Source of the DNA: Cinnamomum chago
Taxonomy: Eukaryota; Streptophyta; Magnoliopsida; Laurales; Lauraceae
Length of the DNA stretch: 64,000 bases
Assembly: GCA_038049695.1 (NCBI GenBank)
Contig: CP142461.1
Location: forward strand, 25,737,001 to 25,801,000
Direction of reading: 5' to 3'
The number at the start of each line of letters is the position of its first letter. Within the stretch, counting starts at the first letter, position 1. Below, piece by piece: positions 1-9,338 of the stretch. The notes beneath the pieces were generated by a model. The model made no database searches. It was not told the origin of the DNA and worked only from the letters and a program-made list of their open reading frames with translations. Position numbers and translations under genes: made by a program.

Positions 1-495
1 TATGGTCATTGTACTTGGTAGGTCAAAGACAATCGTCTGTTTATAATGAGCTTTATTTGCATTTAATATTTGTCCCTGGAGTGCAACCATAACTCTCTAG
101 TGGAATGAGTTAAGGTTAAAATGATCATAATGGTGCTATGGGGTTAGCATGGACATTTTGGTCATTTTGGGAGCCAAGGGCAAATATGTCTTTTGGTCCC
201 TTCTCTAGCCACTTTCCTAGATTGGCAAGGTTTCCTAAATTGTTTAAATGTGTGGAGAAATAATTTTGAGTGTAAATTCAAATAGGCCCATGATGGCATA
301 CATGAATTACAACTCTAGAAAAATTATTTGGTGCATGGACCATAGTATGTGTGGGCTAGCCAATGTGGTCCCTAGTATGTGGGTCCCAAGTTTGTGTAGG
401 TCCTATCACTTGGAAGGATTTCCTTTTGTGCAAGTTCTCCTTAAGTTTAGTAGCCTTCTAATTTTATTTAGAAACTAAACTAGATAGTAAGGGGC

Positions 496-505
496 TGGAC
501 GTCCA
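496..505. promoter_or_regulatory. ACGT-core palindrome in the 5' LTR
   Basis: TGGACGTCCA is a perfect 10-bp palindrome about 90 bp upstream of the TATA-like box. A second identical copy lies at 697 to 706, and both recur in the 3' LTR at 8343 to 8352 and 8544 to 8553. GACGTC cores are typical plant bZIP binding sites. Binding here is inferred. Confidence 0.4.
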
Positions 506-587
506 AATAGGGTGGTTGCCTTTTTGGTTAGTATCTCTTGGTTTCCTTATTCTTTAAGGAAAGGACTTCTCCAAAAAAATAGGGTTT

Positions 588-606
588 CAGCTATTATAAA
601 TAGCTG
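588..606 (+). promoter_or_regulatory. TATA-like box inside a perfect inverted repeat (5' LTR)
   Basis: TATAAATA lies at 595 to 602. It is embedded in an inverted repeat with 8-bp arms, CAGCTATT and AATAGCTG, around a 3-nt centre. This is the best candidate core promoter in the LTR. If it is used, transcription would start some 25 to 35 bp downstream, near 625 to 635. The start site is inferred. Confidence 0.55.
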
Positions 607-615
607 GTGGCTTCT

Positions 616-669
616 CCTTGGGCGTGGATCACATCAAGAGAGAGAGGAGAAAAAGCCCTTGGGCGTGGA
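616..669 (+). repeat. Short direct repeat just downstream of the TATA-like box
   Basis: The 13-mer CCTTGGGCGTGGA occurs at 616 to 628 and again at 657 to 669, separated by a purine-rich GA tract. It would lie close to the predicted start of transcription. The same pair occurs in the 3' LTR. Confidence 0.6.
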
Positions 670-1169
670 GATAGAGAGAGCAACCAGCCACTCTTTTGGA
701 CGTCCACTGCACCATTGTTCTCTTTGCTGGTCCTGTTTTTTCTTACTGCACGAAAACCCATATCAGATCTGAGTCCTACACTTCAGATCAAGGAAAAATA
801 GTTAGAAGGAAACCTGGTTGTGTTCCCACCAACACTAACCAATCAGATTAGTAGAAAAGGGGAATAGAGGAGAAGACTAGAAGAAAGATTACTGCAGAAA
901 TTCCAGCAAGGTGTGCTGAAATTAGCAAGTTACAGATCTGAGTTTTTGATTCAGATTTCAGAAGTTTTTCACCCTAAGATCATCAGGTACATGTTCTCCT
1001 TTGTGTCTTATTTGTTTTCACACAAGTTGATTATGATTGCATGGTGTTATGGTGTGATTTACATGGCTGGTTTACTTTCTAATTCGTATCCTGGCTAAAA
1101 GTTTAAAAATTCCAGCCAAAGAACCCTCTTCTTTAAAGGAGTTCAGAACTGAATCACACTATCTTTCAA

Positions 1170-1181
1170 TGGTATCAGAGC
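1170..1181 (+). other. Primer-binding site, initiator tRNA-Met
   Basis: TGGTATCAGAGC starts one base after the end of the 5' LTR. It is complementary to the 3' end of plant initiator methionine tRNA, the usual primer for minus-strand DNA synthesis in plant copia elements. Confidence 0.93.
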
Positions 1182-1283
1182 CAGACCATGATTAATCATG
1201 ATCCCATGTTGTGTGGATATCATTCCTAGATTGGAAAAGGGCATGGTGGCACCCTTTAGGATGGTTTTTACTGCATAAACATA

Positions 1284-1460
1284 GTGCAGAAATTTTTCCA
1301 TGCTGCTGGAATAATTCCAGATTGCTGTCCACTACATGTTAGGAGTGCAGAAATTGTTTCCATGTTGCTGGAACAATTTCAGATTGCTGATTACTACATG
1401 AAAGTGTGCAGGAATTTTTTCCAAGGTGCTGGAATAATTTCAGATCACTATATAGTGCTG
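1284..1460 (+). repeat. Degenerate tandem repeat, three units of about 61 bp
   Basis: Units start at GTGCAG at 1284, 1345 and 1406, a constant step of 61 bp. Each continues with a T-rich run, a TGCTGGAA(C/T)AAT core and CAGAT. The copies have diverged from one another, so this repeat is old compared with the insertion of the element. Confidence 0.8.
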
Positions 1461-1810
1461 TACATAGCACTTTGAATGCACTAACCTCTTTGTTTGCAGC
1501 CATATAATTGCATCCTTGATGGTTCGCATGTATGTGTGTGGATTTGGATGTTTTTAATTAGTTGGAAAGTGTACGATTGCGCGGTTAGCAATCATAGGAA
1601 GTTGTAATTATTTCCTTGTTTATATTTCAACTAGTCTTGATGTAAGCTTTCTTGAAAAGCATAGGGATCTCCAATGTAATTTTTGGTTTTTGCTTTTCAT
1701 GGGTTTGCTTGTATATATTTATTTATTGTAACAAGCAAGGAGAAGAAAGCTTCAAAGATTGCATGGTTGCAATTAGAGGAGGATCCCATGGTGATGGAGG
1801 CAACGAAGGT

Positions 1811-1879
1811 TTCCTAGTGCGAAAAGGACTCTTAACCAAGTTTCCTAGTTGGATAAGGAATCCTAGTTGGAAAAGGATT
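1811..1879 (+). repeat. Minor short repeat, three copies of a TCCTAGT motif
   Basis: TTCCTAGT followed within a few bases by a purine-rich AAGGA-type run occurs near 1811, 1842 and 1860. Spacing is irregular and no function is evident. Confidence 0.45.
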
Positions 1880-2387
1880 TGAAGTCCAAAATAGCAGGGA
1901 GCCATCAAGGATTGCATTCTTTAATTTGCTTTTATATATGGAATGCATGGTTGAATGCTTTATATAATTGCTATGTTTATCACCTAGTAACATGGCCACC
2001 ACTAGGTTCTTAAAATTGGCATCTTTCTATATTGGATTGTTTTTTGTTTGGCATATTGTTTTAAACGGATCTTAGACCAGCACCTTCTATTTGTCTAAGG
2101 TTTAAAATTGGATAGGGTTTAGTTTATCTTGGTACCCTAAGTTTCCAAGAGAGGCCAAACTAAAATCTAATATGTTGCTACCCTAGTGGGCCCATAACCC
2201 TCAGGTCCCAAGACCTTTACTCAATATGTTTTAAAGCAAAGGTTATTTATTTTTTTGAGATGACTTAAGCAATTGAGTCATGAAAATTGTTAACTAAGTT
2301 TGCTAGATTTAAACAAGATTTGAGTAACGATGCTAAGGTCAAAAAGAGTTTTTTCAAAACCCTAGTGTTAAATAATCAAGTGGGAGA

Positions 2388-2405
2388 GGGGTTTGGAAAA
2401 ACCCC
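2388..2405 (+). other. Predicted hairpin in the leader
   Basis: GGGGTTT at 2388 to 2394 pairs perfectly with AAACCCC at 2399 to 2405 across a GGAA tetraloop. It lies just upstream of the second leader repeat set and could be a structural RNA signal. A role in packaging is speculation. Confidence 0.4.
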
Positions 2406-2442
2406 ACGGCCTTCCATTTTAGGTTCATGCTATCTCATTAGA

Positions 2443-2925
2443 GTGTTAGTGGGAGCGGCCATCCCTTCGGTGGAGTTCTTTACTAAAGATCGCTTCGATG
2501 GGTTAGTGGGTGAACTAATGTGAATATTCGTAATGAGGTGTTAGTGGGAGCGGCCATCCTTTCGGTGGAGTTCTTTACTAAAGATCACTTCTATAGAATG
2601 TCAATGAAGTGTTGGTGGGAGCGGCCATCCCTTCGGTGGAGCTCTTTACTAAGGTTCACTTCAAGGGTTGATTGGAGTCACTTCCCTTCGGAGGACTTAA
2701 GTCATAGACATTCTGGGAACTTTCATAAAAGATGGTAATACACTTGACATAAGACGGTAATGACCTCTCCCTAGGAGTTAGAGTTGTTTGTCATATGAGG
2801 CCAAACAAATCAGTGATTGGACTATCACTGGATATGCGTATCCAGACAGTGATGATCCAAATAAGCAGACCTTAACTCAACGTGACTGTAGGCTCGGCCA
2901 TCCCTTCGATGGAGGGTCTATGAGG
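2443..2925 (+). repeat. Degenerate repeat with the core GCGGCCATCCCTTCGGTGGA
   Basis: Three clear copies begin at 2443, 2538 and 2609 with GTGTT(A/G)GTGGGAGCGGCCATCC, followed by a segment ending in TTTACTAA. A fourth, more decayed copy lies near 2889 to 2925, and a partial CCCTTCGGAGGA lies near 2687. Spacing is uneven (95 and 71 bp). CCATCC and GGTGGA can pair around CTTC, so each copy may fold as a small hairpin. Confidence 0.75.
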
Positions 2926-3068
2926 AGGTTGAGACACTGATACATTATTATTAGGGTTAAAATAATGTAAAAAGTCTTGTGCATGTTTTTCCTTTTATTA
3001 CAAGCACCATATACATGTTACATTTATACTGCCTGTCTAATTATAACCTGTTATATATATCCCAAGAG

Positions 3069-6000
3069 ATGGGGAAGGATTCATTTAGCCCGTTGATGAG
3101 TATTTTGCGTGAGAACAAATTGACTGGCCCAAATTACGTAGACTGGAAAAGAAACCTTAACATAGTACTCACCGCTGAAGAGTACAAGTATGTTTTGTCG
3201 GAACCCTGTCCTACCATTGATGATTATTCTACAGATGACCAGCTAGAGGCTGAAAAGAAATGGAAAAAGGCGAATAGCATGGCCAAATGCTATATGCTTG
3301 CTTCCATGTCCAACGTGTTGCAAACGCAGCATGAGCAAATGGACACAGCTTCAGATATCAGGTTGTCCTTGTCTGAGATGTTCGCAGACAGAAGCAGGCC
3401 AGCTAGGCAAGCTGCTTTAAGGACAATCATGAATTCTAGGATGGCTGAGGGAACACCTGTCAGAGAGCACATGCTCAAAATGATGGATTGTTTCAATGAA
3501 GCTGAGATCCTAGGGGCTGAGATTGATGCAGGGAGTCAGACTGATATGATTCTCGAAACTCTGCCGGGGTCTTTCAACCAGTTCAAGCTCAACTTCAACA
3601 TGAGCAAGATGGACATGACTCTCTCTGAGTTAATGAAAGAACTCCAGGCGGCAGAGGCCATCATGAAGCCTAAAGGCCAACTTCACTTTTCCCAGTTTTC
3701 CTCTAAACTCAACCCGAAAGGGAAAAAGTTCAAGAAGAAGCAGGGTAAGGGAAAAGGACAGAAAAATGGAAATGCTGGGAAGAAGGACAAAGGCACAGGT
3801 GAAAAGCCCAAAGGGAAATGCTTTAAGTGCGGCCTCAAAGGTCACTGGAAGAAAGATTGTCCCAAGCTCCTAGGCTCAGATAAGAAAGGTATATCTCTTT
3901 CCTACTACATTGAAACCTGTCATGTGGTTGATTCTACTGATTCCTGGATAGTAGACTCTGGAGCCACTAATCATATCTGCAATTCATTGCAGGGGTTTCA
4001 GATAATGAAAAAGCTTGAGAAAGGGGAGTTTGACCTTAGAGTTGGAAATGGAGCAAAGATATGGGCTGTTGCAGTGGGAGCAGTTACCTTACATTTTCCG
4101 CATGATAGGATATTAGTTTTAAACAATGTTATCTATGTTCCGGACATAAGGAAGAATTTAATTTCAGTTTCCAGACTCATTGAATTTAATTATTCAGTTT
4201 CTTTCCATTCTGGTGTTGATATCAGTAGAAATGGAAATATTATATGTTCCGGTAGAATGCATGATAACTTATTTTATATATATCCTATTGCTCCCTCACT
4301 GCATAATGTACAACTAGAAAGCTCATCTTCCCTTAAGAGGAAGGTATCTTCGACCAATGACACTTATCTTTGGCACTTACGTTTGGGTCATATTAACCTA
4401 AAACGGATTCAGAGGTTGGTAGAGGATGGGCTTCTGAGCTCATTAGATCTCGAACCTTTTCCTCAGTGTGAATCTTGTCTCATGGGAAAGATGACCAAAA
4501 GGTCATTCTCTGGAAAGGGACTGAGGTCAAAGGAGTTGTTAGAATTGGTTCACACTGATGTGTGTGGTCCTATGAACAAACTAGCTAGAGGAGGTTATGA
4601 GTATTTCATCACCTTCACTGATGATTACTCTAGGCATGGATATGTGTACCTAATGCGACGCAAGTCTGAAGCGTTTGATAAGTTCAAACAATTCAAGGTT
4701 GAGGCGGAGCTACAACTAGGGAAACATATCAAAGCTCTTCGATCTGATCGAGGTGGCGAATACCTCCTAGGTGAGTTCAAGGAGTACCTCACACAACATG
4801 GGATTGTGTCTCAGTTGTCTGCACCGGGTACACCCCAGCAAAATGGTGTAGCAGAGAGAAGAAACCGGACCCTTCTTGATATGGTAAGGTCCATGATGAG
4901 TCATGCAACCCTACCCATATCTTTTTGGGGATATGCCCTAGAAGCAGCAGCATACATTTTGAATATGGTACCTTCTAAATCAGTACCTAGGACACCTCAA
5001 GAAATGTGGACAGGACGAAAACCCAGTTTAAAACATATCCACATTTGGGGTTGTCCAGCTTATGTACTGAATGATAAAGCTACCAAGCTAGAACCCAGAT
5101 CGGAAATGTGCTACTTCATTGGGTATCCTAAGGGAACCAGAGGAGGCATCTTTTATCATCCAAAGGACCAAAAGGTGCTTATCAGCACTCATGCTAGATA
5201 CTTGGAGGATGATTGCCTGATGCACCAAGAGCTTGGTTGTAAAGAAACCCTTGAGGAGATTCTTTCAGAAACTCCTGCAACATCTGTGCCAGATCCTGAG
5301 ATTGTAGAAAATCAAGACATTCCTTTCAACACTCCGGAGCCTCGTCGTAGTGGGAGAATTTCTAGACCACCAGATAGATACTTGGGAGTGTCTTTCATGA
5401 CAGACTCCGAGGATCTGGTTGAGGATCCTACTAGTTACGATGAAGCAGTAACGGACATAGATGCTGACATATGGCAGCAAGCGATGAAATCTGAATTGGA
5501 TTCTCTATATTCCAATCAAGTCTGGGAACTTGTGGATGCACCTGAAGGGATCAAACCCATAGGGTGCAAGTGGATCTACAAGAGAAAGAGAGGAGTGGAT
5601 GGGAAGGTTGAAACCTTCAAAGCAAGACTGGTGGCGAAAGGATATACTCAGAAAGAGGGTATCGATTATGAGGAAACTTTTTCACCAGTAGCCATGCTCA
5701 AGTCCATAAGGATTCTCTTAGCCATCGCATGTCATTATGACTACGAGATATGGCAAATGGATGTCAAGACAACTTTTCTAAATGGAAGTCTTGACGAATG
5801 CATCTATATGATGCAACCAGAGGGATTCATTGCTGGTGGCCAAGAGAACATGGTCTGTAAACTTAAGAAGTCCATTTATGGACTTAAGCAAGCATCTAGG
5901 GCATGGAACATCAAGTTTAATCAGGCAGTCAAATCCTTTGGCTTTGATCAAAACATTGATGAACCATGTGTGTATAAGAAAGGGAGTGGAAACGCAGTTG

Positions 6001-7001
6001 CATTTTTAGTCCTATATGTGGATGACATATTACTCATTGGAAATGATGTTGGCATCTTGTCATCTACAAAGGTTTGGTTATCATCTCAATTTCAGATGAA
6101 GGATTTGGGTGAGGCGAGCTATGTCTTAGGGATCAAGCTTTTGCGAGATCGCAAGAACAAGATGTTAGCCTTATCCCAATCTTCGTATATTGAGAAGATA
6201 TTGGTCAAGTATAACATGCATGACTCCAAGAAGGGCTTGCTACCTTCTAGACATGGAGTACCACTATCTCGGAATCAATGTCCGAAGACACCAGAGGAGA
6301 TAGAAAGCATGAGGAGAGTACCATATGCATCAGCTGTTGGAAGCCTCATGTATGCAATGTTGTGTACTAGACCAGATATCTGCTTTGCCGTTGGCATGGT
6401 TAGTAGATATCAATCAAACCCTGGACCTATGCACTGGACAGCTGTTAAGCATATATTCAAGTATCTTCGGAGAACGAAAGATTATATGCTAGTCTACCGA
6501 GCAGATGATCTAACGCCACTGGCATATACAGACTCTGATTTCCAGTCGGATGTAGATGGCAGAAAGTCTACCTCGGGATACGTCTTTACTCTATCAGAAG
6601 GGGCTATATCATGGAGAAGTGTCAAGCAAGATTGTACTGCTGATTCTACCATGGAAGCAGAGTATGTGGCGGCATCGGAAGCTGCGAAGGAAGCAGTATG
6701 GCTCAGAAAATTCCTATTGGAATTGGGAGTAGTTCCTGCAGTGCAAAAACCGATTGTCATGTACTGCGATAATACTGGTGCAGTAGCTAACTGCAAAGAG
6801 CCCAGGAATCACAAAAAAGGCAAGCATATTCAGAGAAAGTACCACTTGATCCGGGAATTCGTACAGGATGGAGAAATAGTGGTAGAGCAGATTGCCTCAG
6901 CAAATAACTTAGCTGACCCATTTACTAAGACTCTTACTGAGAAAGTCTTTACTTCACATGTTGAGTCTATGGGAGTTAGGTTAGGTCGTAGTGATCTTTA
7001 G
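3069..7001 (+). CDS. gag-pol: Copia gag-pol polyprotein
   Basis: One frame of 1310 residues encodes all proteins the element needs for its particle, processing, reverse transcription and integration. Residues 1 to about 240 are Gag, followed by a lysine-rich stretch and a CX2CX4HX4C zinc knuckle at 251 to 264. The protease has DSGA at 296 to 299. The pre-integrase zinc motif uses H436, H441, C467 and C470. The integrase core shows D497, D560 and E596 with the classical 35-residue spacing. Reverse transcriptase has YVDD at 983 to 986. RNase H begins around 1150 (D1155) and runs to near 1290. I chose the ATG at 3069 because the Gag family motif follows at once. An in-frame ATG at 2979 would add 30 hydrophobic residues not typical of Gag. 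The frame looks whole. How Gag is made in excess over Pol is not visible. Confidence 0.95.
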   Translation: MGKDSFSPLMSILRENKLTGPNYVDWKRNLNIVLTAEEYKYVLSEPCPTIDDYSTDDQLEAEKKWKKANSMAKCYMLASMSNVLQTQHEQMDTASDIRLSLSEMFADRSRPARQAALRTIMNSRMAEGTPVREHMLKMMDCFNEAEILGAEIDAGSQTDMILETLPGSFNQFKLNFNMSKMDMTLSELMKELQAAEAIMKPKGQLHFSQFSSKLNPKGKKFKKKQGKGKGQKNGNAGKKDKGTGEKPKGKCFKCGLKGHWKKDCPKLLGSDKKGISLSYYIETCHVVDSTDSWIVDSGATNHICNSLQGFQIMKKLEKGEFDLRVGNGAKIWAVAVGAVTLHFPHDRILVLNNVIYVPDIRKNLISVSRLIEFNYSVSFHSGVDISRNGNIICSGRMHDNLFYIYPIAPSLHNVQLESSSSLKRKVSSTNDTYLWHLRLGHINLKRIQRLVEDGLLSSLDLEPFPQCESCLMGKMTKRSFSGKGLRSKELLELVHTDVCGPMNKLARGGYEYFITFTDDYSRHGYVYLMRRKSEAFDKFKQFKVEAELQLGKHIKALRSDRGGEYLLGEFKEYLTQHGIVSQLSAPGTPQQNGVAERRNRTLLDMVRSMMSHATLPISFWGYALEAAAYILNMVPSKSVPRTPQEMWTGRKPSLKHIHIWGCPAYVLNDKATKLEPRSEMCYFIGYPKGTRGGIFYHPKDQKVLISTHARYLEDDCLMHQELGCKETLEEILSETPATSVPDPEIVENQDIPFNTPEPRRSGRISRPPDRYLGVSFMTDSEDLVEDPTSYDEAVTDIDADIWQQAMKSELDSLYSNQVWELVDAPEGIKPIGCKWIYKRKRGVDGKVETFKARLVAKGYTQKEGIDYEETFSPVAMLKSIRILLAIACHYDYEIWQMDVKTTFLNGSLDECIYMMQPEGFIAGGQENMVCKLKKSIYGLKQASRAWNIKFNQAVKSFGFDQNIDEPCVYKKGSGNAVAFLVLYVDDILLIGNDVGILSSTKVWLSSQFQMKDLGEASYVLGIKLLRDRKNKMLALSQSSYIEKILVKYNMHDSKKGLLPSRHGVPLSRNQCPKTPEEIESMRRVPYASAVGSLMYAMLCTRPDICFAVGMVSRYQSNPGPMHWTAVKHIFKYLRRTKDYMLVYRADDLTPLAYTDSDFQSDVDGRKSTSGYVFTLSEGAISWRSVKQDCTADSTMEAEYVAASEAAKEAVWLRKFLLELGVVPAVQKPIVMYCDNTGAVANCKEPRNHKKGKHIQRKYHLIREFVQDGEIVVEQIASANNLADPFTKTLTEKVFTSHVESMGVRLGRSDL

Positions 7002-7004
7002 TGC

Positions 7005-7015
7005 AAGTGGGAGAT
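7005..7015 (+). other. Polypurine tract
   Basis: AAGTGGGAGAT lies directly before the TG that opens the 3' LTR. It is the expected plus-strand primer site and has the form common in plant copia elements. Confidence 0.88.
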
Positions 7016-7381
7016 TGTTGGGATTGGTGTATGCCCTAAAGCCCACTGACTGCACTCACATCTCTGTAACTGGATATTTATTGGTTATTTAATGGAATGA
7101 CTTCTTTCTCTTTATACTTGTGTATATGTATGGTTGTGTAAGGCCCATTGTTTTCTAGTAAATGACTCAGGTGTGTAGTGGCTACACACAGTAAGGTCTG
7201 AGTCATGGACACTTGAAACAATAAACTTGTTCATAACTGAGAGATGGAGTTGGGCACTTCATCTTGGTATAAGTTATAATGAGATACTCTCCTGTATTCA
7301 GGGTGACTTACCTTAGTCACGGAGGTCTTTCCGGATTTATCTCATTAGTGCATGTGTCATGCATTGAACAGGACCACTTGT

Positions 7382-7430
7382 AGGTGTGATCTCTAAAATA
7401 GTACTATCACAGAGAGAGATCAACTCACCT
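7382..7430 (+). other. Imperfect stem-loop in the upstream part of the 3' LTR
   Basis: AGGTG at 7382 pairs with CACCT at 7426, and GATCTCT at 7388 pairs with AGAGATC at 7415. The arms are separated by small bulges and a 20-nt loop. It lies in the predicted U3 region. Function unknown. Confidence 0.4.
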
Positions 7431-8434
7431 CTTGCTACTGAGTGACCAGTGCTTTTAATCTTGAGCATTTGTGGATGAACTGACGAAGTCAAGTTCTTGT
7501 GCTTTAATTCACTATGGGTGAGATCCTGTTCATGGGTCAACAGCTCTGTGTTTTGGGTGCTCGGGCTTGATTAGTTGGGACGTGCAAATGCAATATGGAA
7601 TCTATGCCATCATATGATGGAATGATCGTCCCCTTAGAATTATCCGATTAATCATCAGAATCTAAGATCTTAGTATATGGATGTTCCATATGGATATTTA
7701 ACTTGTGGGTCGCTCCCTGGATCAAGAGAATGATATCCGGATGATGATTAAGTCAAGGGTATGAAGTTCTAAGGATGAGATGTAATCAAGAAGGTAGATA
7801 GTACATCGGTTAACCTACTTGATTATGGATGTTACATAGAGGGGCATTATGGTCATTGTACTTGGTAGGTCAAAGACAATCGTCTGTTTATAATGAGCTT
7901 TATTTGCATTTAATATTTGTCCCTGGAGTGCAACCATAACTCTCTAGTGGAATGAGTTAAGGTTAAAATGATCATAATGGTGCTATGGGGTTAGCATGGA
8001 CATTTTGGTCATTTTGGGAGCCAAGGGCAAATATGTCTTTTGGTCCCTTCTCTAGCCACTTTCCTAGATTGGCAAGGTTTCCTAAATTGTTTAAATGTGT
8101 GGAGAAATAATTTTGAGTGTAAATTCAAATAGGCCCATGATGGCATACATGAATTACAACTCTAGAAAAATTATTTGGTGCATGGACCATAGTATGTGTG
8201 GGCTAGCCAATGTGGTCCCTAGTATGTGGGTCCCAAGTTTGTGTAGGTCCTATCACTTGGAAGGATTTCCTTTTGTGCAAGTTCTCCTTAAGTTTAGTAG
8301 CCTTCTAATTTTATTTAGAAACTAAACTAGATAGTAAGGGGCTGGACGTCCAAATAGGGTGGTTGCCTTTTTGGTTAGTATCTCTTGGTTTCCTTATTCT
8401 TTAAGGAAAGGACTTCTCCAAAAAAATAGGGTTT

Positions 8435-8453
8435 CAGCTATTATAAATAGCTG
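8435..8453 (+). promoter_or_regulatory. TATA-like box inside inverted repeat (3' LTR)
   Basis: This is the 3' LTR copy of the element at 588 to 606, with TATAAATA at 8442 to 8449. It faces the satellite array, whose first base is about 570 bp downstream. Confidence 0.5.
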
Positions 8454-9015
8454 GTGGCTTCTCCTTGGGCGTGGATCACATCAAGAGAGAGAGGAGAAAA
8501 AGCCCTTGGGCGTGGAGATAGAGAGAGCAACCAGCCACTCTTTTGGACGTCCACTGCACCATTGTTCTCTTTGCTGGTCCTGTTTTTTCTTACTGCACGA
8601 AAACCCATATCAGATCTGAGTCCTACACTTCAGATCAAGGAAAAATAGTTAGAAGGAAACCTGGTTGTGTTCCCACCAACACTAACCAATCAGATTAGTA
8701 GAAAAGGGGAATAGAGGAGAAGACTAGAAGAAAGATTACTGCAGAAATTCCAGCAAGGTGTGCTGAAATTAGCAAGTTACAGATCTGAGTTTTTGATTCA
8801 GATTTCAGAAGTTTTTCACCCTAAGATCATCAGGTACATGTTCTCCTTTGTGTCTTATTTGTTTTCACACAAGTTGATTATGATTGCATGGTGTTATGGT
8901 GTGATTTACATGGCTGGTTTACTTTCTAATTCGTATCCTGGCTAAAAGTTTAAAAATTCCAGCCAAAGAACCCTCTTCTTTAAAGGAGTTCAGAACTGAA
9001 TCACACTATCTTTCA

Positions 9016-9020
9016 TGAAA
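9016..9020. other. Predicted right copy of the 5-bp target-site duplication
   Basis: TGAAA follows the LTR end at once and is part of the normal satellite sequence, where it is usually preceded by GTCGCA or GTCGAA. Copia integrases usually duplicate 5 bp. The left copy lies outside the window, so the duplication is predicted, not seen. Confidence 0.55.
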
Positions 9021-9338
9021 CACATAGTATAGTCAACAATTTAACATAATTACATTGATTGTGTTTTCGTGCAGAGGTTTCGTACAACTCGCTCGAAGTT
9101 CGGGTTTTAGCCTTTTCAGACGTAAAACTTCCTGAAGTGTTTACCAAACCCAAGATTCACCCGAAACCCGTTTCAAACCGAAAAGAATATCGAATTAACC
9201 AACAATGCGCATCTCAGCCCAGAATCTTTTCAATTGGATTTCGAGACGTAAGACTAGAGTACGACACTTGAAACCCTTTTTTCTTTTAAAACTCGATCCC
9301 GGAGTTTTCTAGAAGAGGTATTTGGACCGAGAGTCGCA
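9016..9338 (+). repeat. Monomer type M1 (class A)
   Basis: Class A is marked by GATTGTGTTTTCGTGCAGAG and by a T-rich tail ending GTATTTGGACCGAG. M1 is told apart by AATTTAACATAATTACATT, ACAACTCGCTCG, GAATATCGAATTAACC and AGAGGTATTTGG. 323 bp. The copia element inserted at its first base. Confidence 0.9.

Larger units (their letters stand above)
1..1168 (+). repeat. 5' LTR, right-hand 1168 bp
   Basis: This segment matches 7848 to 9015 at a constant offset of 7847 and corresponds to LTR bases 833 to 2000. It ends in TTTCA just before the primer-binding site. The LTR start lies outside the window. It carries the TATA-like box and two ACGT palindromes listed separately, and its short reading frames recur identically in the 3' LTR and look non-coding. 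Confidence 0.95.
1182..3068 (+). other. Long untranslated leader of the copia element
   Basis: About 1.9 kb separate the primer-binding site from the likely gag start. I see no convincing coding region on either strand; the short frames here have no recognisable domain. The leader holds two sets of degenerate tandem repeats (1284 to 1460 and 2443 to 2925), a minor set near 1811 to 1879 and a GC-rich hairpin at 2388 to 2405. Leaders of copia elements usually hold packaging and dimerisation signals. Which part does so here is unknown. Confidence 0.7.
1..9015 (+). mobile_element. Ty1/copia LTR retrotransposon, 5' end cut by the window edge
   Basis: Seen: two copies of the same LTR flank a primer-binding site, a single gag-pol frame and a polypurine tract. 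Integrase lies before reverse transcriptase, which is the copia order, and there is no envelope gene. The internal part is 5847 bp and the intact LTR 2000 bp, giving about 9.85 kb in total, with 831 bp lying outside the window. The coding frame looks whole. Known: LTRs near 2 kb with a single gag-pol frame occur in the larger plant copia lineages such as Angela and TAR; I cannot settle the lineage by eye. Age: the 1168 bp shared by the LTRs show no difference by eye and no indel. At the commonly used plant rate of about 1.3e-8 substitutions per site per year, one difference would mean about 33,000 years, so the insertion is probably younger than 0.1 to 0.2 million years. It sits inside the satellite array. 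Confidence 0.95.
7016..9015 (+). repeat. 3' LTR, complete, 2000 bp
   Basis: It begins TGTTGGGATT after the polypurine tract and ends TTTCA, with the usual TG and CA termini. Bases 7848 to 9015 repeat 1 to 1168 without visible difference. The TATA-like box recurs at 8442 to 8449 inside the same inverted repeat, so this LTR could in principle drive transcription rightward into the satellite. Short frames within it are not judged to be genes. Confidence 0.95.

Noticed and set aside
248-1098. Short frames in the LTRs (248-478, 512-772, 607-801, 913-1098 and their copies at 8095-8945)
   Set aside because: No recognisable domain, and they overlap the predicted promoter region. They are identical in both LTRs only because the LTRs are.
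2979-3068. In-frame upstream extension of gag-pol by 30 residues
   Set aside because: The extension is hydrophobic and unlike Gag. The ATG at 3069 is followed directly by the expected Gag motif.
3290-6796. Minus-strand frames inside gag-pol
   Set aside because: They lie opposite the strongly supported gag-pol frame and have no domain of their own.
7220-7225. AATAAA as the LTR polyadenylation signal
   Set aside because: It lies far upstream of the TATA-like box, hence in U3, and would not be at the end of the element transcript.
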